From assembly GCA_017508505.1 (NCBI GenBank), contig JAFVYT010000003.1:1-7636 (forward strand): a stretch of 7,636 nucleotides of DNA. The letters run 5' to 3'. The notes beneath the pieces are model-generated. The model did not search any database. It was given only the letters and a program-made list of their open reading frames with translations, and had not been told where the DNA came from. This stretch comes from Clostridia bacterium. GTDB lineage: Bacteria > Bacillota_A > Clostridia > Oscillospirales > SIG627. Each line of letters opens with the position of its first letter. The stretch's first letter is position 1. The position numbers and the translations under genes were made by a program. This document shows positions 1 through 5,521 of this stretch, in pieces.

Positions 1-354
1 GATGGCAGACTTGCAATAGGGGCAGGTCTTGGTGGTGGGTGCGGCGGGTGCGGCGGGCTTCTTACCGACGGACATCAGCGCATTGATTCCCTTGATAATC
101 AGGAAAAGCACGAAGGCGGTGATGACGAAGGTGGCCACGGCGGTCAGGAAGTTGGCCATAGCCTGACCGACGACCTGCCAGGTGATCAGCTCCCAGCTCC
201 AGGTGAAGACCACGGTGAGCAGAGGCTGAATGAAATTTGCGGTCAGAGCGGTGACGATTGCAGTAAAGGCACCGCCGATGATGATGCCGACTGCCATATC
301 CAGAACGTTACCGCGAAGGGCGAATTTTTTGAATTCTTCCAAAAACTTTTTCAT
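1..354 (-). CDS. mscL: Large-conductance mechanosensitive channel MscL, 3' end cut by window edge
   Basis: MscL opens under membrane tension during hypo-osmotic shock and lets solutes out of the cytoplasm. The 118 residues visible begin MKKFLEEFKKFALRGNV, the amphipathic N-terminal helix typical of MscL. The glycine-rich first membrane helix follows (about 16-40, with LDMAVGIIIGGAFTAIV). A short Trp-rich external loop (about 45-62) and a second membrane helix (about 65-90) complete the channel core. After KGINALM comes a Lys-Pro-Ala linker and then CPYC (C111, C114), the first half of a likely zinc ribbon. Such Cys-containing tails are known in some Bacillota MscL proteins. The reading frame is still open at base 1, so the other metal ligands and the stop lie outside the window. 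The ATG at 354 is supported by a ribosome site (GGAAAGGATT on the minus strand, about 362-371) and by a good promoter upstream. The region after helix 1 is rather divergent from textbook MscL (ANFIQPLL where NDIIMPP is common). Confidence 0.93.
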   Translation of the reverse strand, partial: MKKFLEEFKKFALRGNVLDMAVGIIIGGAFTAIVTALTANFIQPLLTVVFTWSWELITWQVVGQAMANFLTAVATFVITAFVLFLIIKGINALMSVGKKPAAPAAPTTKTCPYCKSAI

Positions 355-405
355 AATGAATCCTTTCCGAGATTATTATTTGTCTCGATTTCTCGAGTTT
401 CTCTC

Positions 406-434
406 ATCATAGCACAATAAAAAGGATTTTTCAA
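406..434 (-). promoter_or_regulatory. Promoter of mscL
   Basis: On the minus strand, TTGAAA (434-429) and TATGAT (411-406) are separated by exactly 17 bases. A TGC immediately before the -10 box makes it an extended -10 promoter. Transcription should start near base 400, giving a leader of about 45 nt. That leader contains a short dyad (CGAGA at 368-372 with TCTCG at 383-387), too weak to call a regulator. Confidence 0.8.
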
Positions 435-476
435 TATTATTTTCATTTTCTCTGCCTTCTTTTTTTCACTTTTCTC

Positions 477-505
477 TTGACAAACCAGAAAAAAAGTGAT
501 AAGAT
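477..505 (+). promoter_or_regulatory. Promoter of tRNA-Gln
   Basis: A perfect -35 box TTGACA (477-482), a 17-base spacer and TAAGAT (500-505) with TG at 497-498 (extended -10) lie just upstream of the tRNA. The predicted start is near 512, leaving a 5' leader of about 15 nt for RNase P. This is the strongest promoter in the window, as expected for a stable RNA gene. Confidence 0.87.
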
Positions 506-526
506 AAACGGCGTTGAAAAAAACAT

Positions 527-601
527 TGCCGAATAGTGTAACGGTTAGCACGACAGACTCTGACTCTGTTTGTCTGGGTTCAAATCCTAGTTCGGCAGCC
601 A
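527..601 (+). tRNA. tRNA-Gln (anticodon CUG), CCA encoded
   Basis: The sequence folds as a full cloverleaf. The acceptor stem TGCCGAA (527-533) pairs with TTCGGCA (591-597). The D arm contains AACGGTTAGCA. The anticodon stem ACAGA/TCTGT encloses the loop CTCTGAC, which places CTG at positions 34-36 after U33. The T arm CTGGG-TTCAAAT-CCTAG has one G-U pair. The discriminator base is G598 and CCA is encoded at 599-601. Anticodon CUG reads CAG, so the tRNA accepts glutamine. The U1-A72 end pair is also typical of tRNA-Gln. It stands alone between its own promoter and terminator. Confidence 0.96.
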
Positions 602-602
602 C

Positions 603-638
603 AAGAACCGCGACGGTTTTCGTCGCGGTTCTTTTTGT
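603..638 (+). terminator. Intrinsic terminator of tRNA-Gln
   Basis: A 13-bp perfect stem, AAGAACCGCGACG (603-615) with CGTCGCGGTTCTT (621-633), has a GTTTT loop and is followed by a T-rich run. It begins one base after the CCA end, so it ends the tRNA transcript. Confidence 0.93.
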
Positions 639-704
639 TTCAAAGACACGAGCGGGCAGAAGAGAGAAAATCTCCATTCTTTCGTTCTTTTTTCTCTTTC
701 GGGC

Positions 705-733
705 TTGTTATTTTCCCGAAAGGGGTGTATAAT
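705..733 (+). promoter_or_regulatory. Promoter of the zinc-ribbon / VWA operon
   Basis: TTGTTA (705-710), a 17-base spacer and a perfect TATAAT (728-733) precede the first gene of the operon. The leader would be only about 20 nt, with the ribosome site GGAGG at 750-754 seven bases before the ATG. A small dyad with a GAAA loop (TCCC-GAAA-GGGG, 714-725) lies within the spacer; it is too short to claim as an operator. Confidence 0.82.
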
Positions 734-761
734 TTTCTCATATTAATATGGAGGTTTTGCT

Positions 762-1673
762 ATGTTTTGTCCCAATTGCGGTACGCGTCTGGAAGACGAC
801 GCAAAATTCTGTACCGAATGCGGCAGCTCGGTGGATGACAACCGCGCTCCCGCAGCTGCACCTGCACAAGCTCCGACCCCTGCACCCGTGGTGAATCCCG
901 CTCCGGCGGTGAATCCCGCTCCCGTAGTGAATCCCGCTCCGGCGGTGAATCCCGCTCCGGCGGTGAATCCCACTCCCGCGGTGAATCCCACTCCCGCGGT
1001 GAATCCCACTCCCGTGGTCAATCCCACTCCCGTGGTCAATCCCACTCCCGTAGTGAATCCCGCTCCGGCGGTCAATCCCGCTCCCGTGAAAAAGCCTGCG
1101 ATCCCCAAGGAAAAAAAGCCCATTGACCCCGGTCTCATCGGCCGCATCGTCCTGCGGGCGGTGATCTTCCTTCTTTTGGGAGGCATCTGCACCTTTGCCG
1201 TATTGCTTCTCTCCTTTGACGGCACCGTAGTGGCAGAGGCGGCGGACGGTGGCATCACCGGTGCGCTCTCCTTGAGCCGCGTTTTGGAGATCTTCACCGA
1301 CGGAACGAGCATCTACAACCCCACGGTGGCCACCACCGCCGTTGCCGTTGGGTGTCATTTGTTCACCTGGGCCCTTCCCTTCTTCGCGGTGTTGGCCTTT
1401 GTCAGCACCTTAACAAAAAAGAAGAGCATCGGTCTTTCCGTGTCGTTTTTTGTCATGACCGTATTCACGAGCCTTGCGGTCGGCCTCGGGGTTCCTCTGA
1501 CCTTGCTTCTGTCCGAGCCTCTGCGCCACGCGGTATCCGTTGCGGCACACATTCCCTTTGAGGAATTCGGTCAATTTTCTTTCCTGACGCTCATTCTCTT
1601 CTCGGTGCTGACCGTGGTAGCCGGAATCATTCACCTCGTGCTTGTGTCCGCGCTGAACAAAAGGAGGTCTTAA
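762..1673 (+). CDS. Zinc-ribbon, NPxPxV-repeat, four-helix membrane protein of unknown function
   Basis: This 303-residue protein has three parts. Residues 3-21 form a zinc ribbon of the short double-Cys-pair kind (C3-x2-C6, C17-x2-C20, with CPNCG and FCTECG). Residues about 27-109 are a low-complexity Pro/Ala/Val linker with eleven hexads NP[AT]P[AV]V from N45. Residues about 125-303 hold four predicted membrane helices (about 129-151, 190-216, 223-250 and 273-297). Lysine/arginine clusters at 110-119, K219-K221 and KRR at the C terminus suggest that both ends, and so the zinc ribbon, face the cytoplasm. The membrane half matches no family I can name. The ATG has GGAGG at a 7-base distance, and a consensus promoter lies just upstream. 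The stop is only 3 bases before the next start, whose AAGGAGG site lies inside this gene, so the two are probably co-transcribed and translationally coupled. The zinc ribbon may bind protein or nucleic acid; the sequence does not decide. Confidence 0.9.
   Translation: MFCPNCGTRLEDDAKFCTECGSSVDDNRAPAAAPAQAPTPAPVVNPAPAVNPAPVVNPAPAVNPAPAVNPTPAVNPTPAVNPTPVVNPTPVVNPTPVVNPAPAVNPAPVKKPAIPKEKKPIDPGLIGRIVLRAVIFLLLGGICTFAVLLLSFDGTVVAEAADGGITGALSLSRVLEIFTDGTSIYNPTVATTAVAVGCHLFTWALPFFAVLAFVSTLTKKKSIGLSVSFFVMTVFTSLAVGLGVPLTLLLSEPLRHAVSVAAHIPFEEFGQFSFLTLILFSVLTVVAGIIHLVLVSALNKRRS
894..1091 (+). repeat. Eleven tandem 18-bp units encoding NP[AT]P[AV]V
   Basis: Units start at 894 and every 18 bases thereafter up to 1074; the last degenerates into Lys codons. 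Three units (894, 930, 948) are identical in DNA. The units at 966 and 984 are identical to each other, as are those at 1002 and 1020, while Ala-type and Thr-type units cluster in blocks. This pattern is expected from slippage or unequal exchange that duplicates neighbouring units. The period is a multiple of three, so changes in copy number keep the frame and only lengthen or shorten the linker between the zinc ribbon and the membrane domain. Confidence 0.95.
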
Positions 1674-1676
1674 CTT

Positions 1677-4454
1677 ATGAAACAGTTTCATTGGAGAAAG
1701 CTTGCCACCGTCACCCTGATCATCACGCTGGTGCTCGGCATTCTCTCCTCCGCCTTCGGCGTGACCGTGGTGGCCATCACCGCAAAGCCCGAAAAGGAAG
1801 AAGCCGAAACCGAAACGCTGGAAAACGGCACCGTACCCGAAGGAACGCTCGAGGACGTTGCGGTCGAAAAATTTGAATTTCCCACTCTGGAATACCCCGC
1901 CCTCGGAAACGATCTGAACCTGAAAAACAACGTGGTCGTGCTGTCCGAGAACGACTCCAAGGGGATCACCTCCTCCGTCATCCGTATGGAGGCCGCCAGC
2001 TCCTATTCCTACGGCGACCACCTCGTGGTCACCCTGGAGGGCGAGCACGCCTTCAGCGACACGCTCCGCTACGGCACCGTATTTTTCATCCGTGGCTCCT
2101 CCACCGACCCCTTGGGCGGTCGTTTCTTTGAGTTCAAGGGTGCCTCCGTTCACGGAGGTCAGACCGTGCTCGAGGTCAAGGAGCCCTATTTCGAGGACGT
2201 CTTCGAGAGCCTCGAGATGTGTCTTTCCAACACCCTCACCCAAGCAAACCTCGTAAAGGCCTATTACGCCAACGGCGTCACCTCTCACTTCGGTAACGTG
2301 GAAACGGAAATTCCCGATGCCCTTTCCGATGACGGCACCCTGCGTGACCGTGTCGAAGACAGCGCAGGCGGCATCGTCCCCCTTGCCAACAACATCTCCA
2401 CCGAATCCGCCGACCTGATCGTAACCATCGACTACGATATGGGCAAGGCACTGAAGGACGAAGGAGAAAAGGAAGAAGCCGTAGAGACCACCTTCGGCAT
2501 CAAGGGTCAGTTCGGCATTCGTGACCTGACCGCCCACGTGGTTTGCGATATGCCAAGCGTAGCCAACTTCAAGGAATTGTATTTCGGTGTCAGCGGCGAG
2601 ACCTTCATCGACGTTGATATTTACGGTAAGGTCAGTGCCAAGGCGGAGATGGAGGCCAGCTCTCTGGACCTCGGCTTGGTCTCTCTGGAGGGTCTGAACG
2701 AAAAGCGCTTCCCTTTGGCTGTCTTTGAGTTCAAGGGACAGACCCCCGTTAAGATCTCCAACGCCGCCTTTGACGGAAGAAAGGAATCCGTCATTCCCTC
2801 CCTTTTCCTGATCCTGTATTCCGACTGGGAGGGCAAGATCGAGCTGGAGCTCTCCACCGGCTTTCAATATGCGGAAAGCTTCAACAACGGTCTGCGCATC
2901 TTCAAAAACGGCGACCCCTGTCTCTCCTTTGAGGAGTACCCCTACGTGAAGGCCTACGACGTGGAGTCGGAGGACGGCTTTGCTTGGGATGCTCAGATCA
3001 AGCTGGAGGCGGATGCGGACGTAACCTTCCTCGGAGGCTCCCTGCTCTTCTATATCGCAGGCGTCAACCTTTGTGAGTTTTCCGTTGCCCGCATCGGCGT
3101 GCAGGCAAAATGCGACGTTTCCATCTACGCGGACTCCAAGGGTAAGACCGAGGTGCTGGAGCCCGATCAGAGTGACTTCTATCTGCGAGGATACTTAAAG
3201 ATCATTGAGGTCAAGGCCAAGATCAAGGCCGACGGAAAATCCTTCCTGAGCGGACTTTCCATCGATTTGAATTTCGAATTTGCCCTTTTGGATCTGACCC
3301 TCTTCGAGTTCGGCAACCGTCCGAACAAATACAAGCCGAAGGTTCCCATTTCCTCTGTGAAGACCCCGAACGAATTCGACTCGGTCATCACGTTGGTCTT
3401 TGACGTTTCCGGCTCTATGGACTCCCGCATTTCCACGGGAGAAACCAAGCTTCAGGCCGCCAAGAGCGCCTCTCAGATGATTGTCAATTCCGCCAAGAGC
3501 TGGAGCTCCGGCGGCGGTGTCTACGGATTGGGCGTGATCCAGTTTGCAAGCTATGCCACCACGGTCACCGTGCCCCACGTGGACTACAAGTACATCGGTG
3601 AATGCATCGACCTGATGAATGACGGCGGCGGTACCAGCATCTACTCCGGCATCGACGCGGGCGTCTCTCAGCTTGAGAGCGTCAAGGCCAAGAGCAAGGT
3701 CATCATCCTGATGACCGACGGTCAGGACGGCAACACCTCCACCTCCCGTAACTCTGCCCAAGCCGCCGCGGAAAAGGGCATCAAGATCTTTACCGTCGGC
3801 TTCGGCAATGACGTGGACGAGGACATCTTAACGGAAATCGCCTCCACCACGGGCGGTGAGTACCGCTTTGCCAACACCGAAAGCGTTATGAGCATCATCG
3901 GAAGCTTTCTGTATGCACAGCAGGCCAGCGAGGCCAAGGTGCTCAAGGAGGTCGAGGGTGCCGTAGGACAGGGTGAGACCAGCGATCCCTCCTACTTTAC
4001 CGTAAAGGAGGGCAACGGAGACCTGACGGTCACAACCGCTTGGCCCGGCTCCTTCCTGGACACCATCCTCATCGATCCCGAGGGCGTGGTGGTCGACGAA
4101 AACTACCCCGGTGCCGTCACCGACGAAAGCCAGATTCCCTCTACCATCACCGTCAAGAACCCCTTGGAGGGTCAGTGGGAATTAAAGGTCAAGGGTGTGG
4201 AGACCTCCTACGAAAAGGAGCCCTTCTATACCATCGTATCCTTTAAGGAAGGGGAAAAGGTCGAGGAGATTCTGATCCTCAACGAGGAGATGGAGGATAT
4301 GGAGGTGCTCGCCTCCTACTGCATCGCCGTCGGACTGTTTACCACGCTGGCCAGCGCGGTCCTGCTCTTCGGTATGATCCGCAAGAAGCCCGCCGTACCC
4401 GAGGCTCCCGCCCCTGCCGCAGGCTATCCCGGAAACACCTTCCCGCAACAATAA
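1677..4454 (+). CDS. Large membrane-anchored von Willebrand factor A (VWA) domain protein
   Basis: This 925-residue protein is probably a surface ligand-binding protein. A charged N terminus (K2, R7, K8) precedes a hydrophobic segment (about 9-35) that acts as signal peptide or anchor. An acidic linker follows, and then a long strand-rich region (about 90-560) that I do not recognise. The VWA domain covers about 570-760 with a complete MIDAS metal site: DVSGS (D576, S578, S580), T653 in GGGTS and D681 in MTDGQDG. A beta-rich segment follows (about 774-857, with ITVKNPLEGQWELKVKG), resembling the small beta-sandwich often found after VWA domains. A single membrane helix (about 877-899), then RKK and a Pro/Ala-rich tail end the protein. 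Charges place both ends in the cytoplasm, or only the C-terminal tail if the signal is cleaved, and residues about 36-876 outside. There is no LPxTG sorting signal and no lipobox. The ATG has AAGGAGG (1661-1667) ideally placed, 3 bases after the upstream gene. Binding of divalent metal and a protein ligand is inferred from the MIDAS; the ligand is unknown. Confidence 0.92.
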   Translation: MKQFHWRKLATVTLIITLVLGILSSAFGVTVVAITAKPEKEEAETETLENGTVPEGTLEDVAVEKFEFPTLEYPALGNDLNLKNNVVVLSENDSKGITSSVIRMEAASSYSYGDHLVVTLEGEHAFSDTLRYGTVFFIRGSSTDPLGGRFFEFKGASVHGGQTVLEVKEPYFEDVFESLEMCLSNTLTQANLVKAYYANGVTSHFGNVETEIPDALSDDGTLRDRVEDSAGGIVPLANNISTESADLIVTIDYDMGKALKDEGEKEEAVETTFGIKGQFGIRDLTAHVVCDMPSVANFKELYFGVSGETFIDVDIYGKVSAKAEMEASSLDLGLVSLEGLNEKRFPLAVFEFKGQTPVKISNAAFDGRKESVIPSLFLILYSDWEGKIELELSTGFQYAESFNNGLRIFKNGDPCLSFEEYPYVKAYDVESEDGFAWDAQIKLEADADVTFLGGSLLFYIAGVNLCEFSVARIGVQAKCDVSIYADSKGKTEVLEPDQSDFYLRGYLKIIEVKAKIKADGKSFLSGLSIDLNFEFALLDLTLFEFGNRPNKYKPKVPISSVKTPNEFDSVITLVFDVSGSMDSRISTGETKLQAAKSASQMIVNSAKSWSSGGGVYGLGVIQFASYATTVTVPHVDYKYIGECIDLMNDGGGTSIYSGIDAGVSQLESVKAKSKVIILMTDGQDGNTSTSRNSAQAAAEKGIKIFTVGFGNDVDEDILTEIASTTGGEYRFANTESVMSIIGSFLYAQQASEAKVLKEVEGAVGQGETSDPSYFTVKEGNGDLTVTTAWPGSFLDTILIDPEGVVVDENYPGAVTDESQIPSTITVKNPLEGQWELKVKGVETSYEKEPFYTIVSFKEGEKVEEILILNEEMEDMEVLASYCIAVGLFTTLASAVLLFGMIRKKPAVPEAPAPAAGYPGNTFPQQ

Positions 4455-4490
4455 AAAAAAGAGAACGGCACGGAGCCGTTCTCTTTTTTT
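4454..4490 (+). terminator. Intrinsic terminator of the zinc-ribbon / VWA operon
   Basis: GAGAACGGC (4461-4469) pairs with GCCGTTCTC (4475-4483) around an ACGGA loop. An A-run before and a T-run after extend the stem. It starts at the stop codon, so it closes the operon. The A-tract means it could also stop transcription coming from the other direction. Confidence 0.93.
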
Positions 4491-4524
4491 GCCAAGGATT
4501 CTCCGAAAAAGGCAAAAAAGGCCA

Positions 4525-4553
4525 TTGCAATTCCCCACCTCGGGTGCTATCAT
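4525..4553 (+). promoter_or_regulatory. Promoter of the SDR gene
   Basis: TTGCAA (4525-4530), a 17-base spacer and TATCAT (4548-4553) with TGC just before it (extended -10) predict a start near 4560 and a leader of about 55 nt. This makes the dehydrogenase gene independent of the VWA operon, which is also separated from it by a terminator. Confidence 0.77.
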
Positions 4554-4568
4554 AGCCATAAAGGATAC

Positions 4569-4593
4569 AAAAAAGGCCTGCGGCCATTTTTTT
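4569..4593 (+). promoter_or_regulatory. Terminator-like hairpin in the SDR leader, possible attenuator
   Basis: Between the promoter and the start codon, an A-run, GGCC (4575-4578), TGC, GGCC (4582-4585) and a run of seven T (4587-4593) can fold into a short hairpin. The G-C core is four pairs, and A-T pairs extend it after one unpaired A. It looks like a weak intrinsic terminator inside the leader. No aptamer, leader peptide or competing antiterminator is evident in the short leader, so regulation by attenuation is only a possibility. Confidence 0.4.
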
Positions 4594-4615
4594 ATAAAAG
4601 ACAAAGGAGTCAACT

Positions 4616-5416
4616 ATGAGAAGCGCAAGGGATTTGTTCAGTCTGGAGGGCAAGGTCGCCATTGTTACGGGCGGACGCGGCCTTTACGGAGCGGGGATCT
4701 CCACGGGTCTTTGCGAAATGGGAGCCAAGGTCATCATCGCCTCCCGCAACGTTAAAAAGTGCGAGGAGTTCGCAGAGGAATTACGGCAAAAGGGCTTTGA
4801 GGCCAAGGGGCTTTCCTTGGATCTGTCCGACGATGACTCCATCCGAAGCTTTGCGCGGGAAGCTACCGCTCTCTGGGGAAAGATCGATATCCTCGTCAAC
4901 AACGCGGTGGATCGGAGCAACCTGACCTCCATCGCCGATGCCACGAGGGAAAAGCTGCAGAATTCCGCCTCCGTCAACCTCAACGGGCAGATCCTGCTGT
5001 CTCAGGCCATTCTGGAGGGGATGGTTGCCCAAAAAAGCGGTGTCATCATCAACATCAGCTCCATGCGGGGCATCGACTGTCCCCACTTCCCCTTCTATCC
5101 GGAGAGCTTCGGGGAGCAGGCGGTCAACTACACCACGGAGAAATGGGCCATGGTGGGCTTAACGAAGTTTATGGCAGGCCGCTACGGAAAATACGGAATC
5201 CGCGTCAACTGCATCTCCCCCGGAGGCTATTCCCCCGGGCTTTCGGACAACCCCGACAAGAAGGCATTCGTAGAAACCTACGTGGAAAACTGCCCCTTGG
5301 GCTGCTGGGCAAACGAGGACGACATCAAGGGGCCCGTATGCTTCCTTGCCTCCGATGCGGCTCGGTACGTTACGGGAGAAAACCTTGTGATGGACGGGGG
5401 CTGGACCATTTGGTAA
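4616..5416 (+). CDS. Short-chain dehydrogenase/reductase (SDR) family oxidoreductase
   Basis: This 266-residue protein is a classical-length SDR, a cytoplasmic NAD(P)-dependent oxidoreductase that interconverts an alcohol and a carbonyl group. The opening LFSLEGKVAIVTGG resembles gluconate 5-dehydrogenase-like SDRs, but the substrate cannot be assigned. The nucleotide site reads TGGRGLYGAG (from T18), a variant of the usual TGxxxGxG. NNAV (95-98) replaces NNAG. The catalytic Ser is probably S149 in INISSM, and YTTEK supplies Y172 and K176. The conserved VNCISPGGY and the C-terminal VTGENLVMDGG are present. About ten extra residues (CPHFPFYPESFG region) lie between the Ser and the Tyr compared with short SDRs such as FabG, as seen in some sugar-acid-related subfamilies. 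AAAGGAG (4603-4609) is six bases before the ATG. The gene stands alone with its own promoter and terminator, so its neighbours do not reveal a pathway. Confidence 0.93.
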   Translation: MRSARDLFSLEGKVAIVTGGRGLYGAGISTGLCEMGAKVIIASRNVKKCEEFAEELRQKGFEAKGLSLDLSDDDSIRSFAREATALWGKIDILVNNAVDRSNLTSIADATREKLQNSASVNLNGQILLSQAILEGMVAQKSGVIINISSMRGIDCPHFPFYPESFGEQAVNYTTEKWAMVGLTKFMAGRYGKYGIRVNCISPGGYSPGLSDNPDKKAFVETYVENCPLGCWANEDDIKGPVCFLASDAARYVTGENLVMDGGWTIW

Positions 5417-5418
5417 AG

Positions 5419-5449
5419 AAAAAAGGACACGACACCGTGTCCTTTTTTT
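5419..5449 (+). terminator. Intrinsic terminator of the SDR gene
   Basis: GGACACG (5425-5431) pairs with CGTGTCC (5436-5442) around ACAC. A run of A before and T after lengthens the stem and provides the T-tract. It begins two bases after the stop codon. Like the VWA terminator, it is symmetrical enough to act in both directions. Confidence 0.92.
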
Positions 5450-5454
5450 CGCCC

Positions 5455-5483
5455 TTGCTATTTTGATTTTCCTTTGCTATAAT
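5455..5483 (+). promoter_or_regulatory. Promoter of the branching-enzyme gene
   Basis: TTGCTA (5455-5460), a 17-base spacer and a perfect TATAAT (5478-5483) with TGC just before it (extended -10) lie six bases after the T-tract of the preceding terminator. The predicted start is near 5490, giving a leader of about 30 nt. Confidence 0.86.
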
Positions 5484-5504
5484 CAAGGTATCAAAAATAA
5501 AAAC

Positions 5505-5511
5505 AAGGAGG
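5505..5511 (+). promoter_or_regulatory. Ribosome binding site that fixes the TTG start
   Basis: AAGGAGG is a full match to the anti-Shine-Dalgarno core. Ten bases separate it from TTG at 5522, the only usual start codon within reach in this frame. The next in-frame ATG is roughly 90 codons downstream, inside the CBM48 domain, and would remove conserved sequence. The slightly long spacing together with TTG suggests moderate translation. Confidence 0.8.
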
Positions 5512-5521
5512 CGACATTTCC

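Noticed and set aside
527..601. tRNA as an integration (att) site for a mobile element
   Set aside because: No integrase gene and no repeated copy of the tRNA 3' end are visible in the window.
351..677. 108-codon minus-strand open frame over the tRNA region
   Set aside because: It runs through the tRNA-Gln gene, its terminator and two promoters, and has no recognisable protein motif.
894..1091. CRISPR-like array
   Set aside because: The units are contiguous 18-bp coding repeats without spacers, and they encode a clean NPxPxV peptide repeat.
738..1358. Minus-strand frames with RSGIH or GAGFT repeats (two overlapping frames)
   Set aside because: They are mirror readings of the 18-bp repeat, kept open because the repeat has no stop in those frames. 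No promoter or ribosome site supports them, and the plus-strand gene has both plus recognisable domains.
1410..2867. 485-codon open frame on the minus strand
   Set aside because: It lies antisense to the 3' end of the zinc-ribbon gene and to the VWA gene, lacks a convincing ribosome site, and its Gly/Val/Asp-rich product is what antisense reading of C-ending codons gives.
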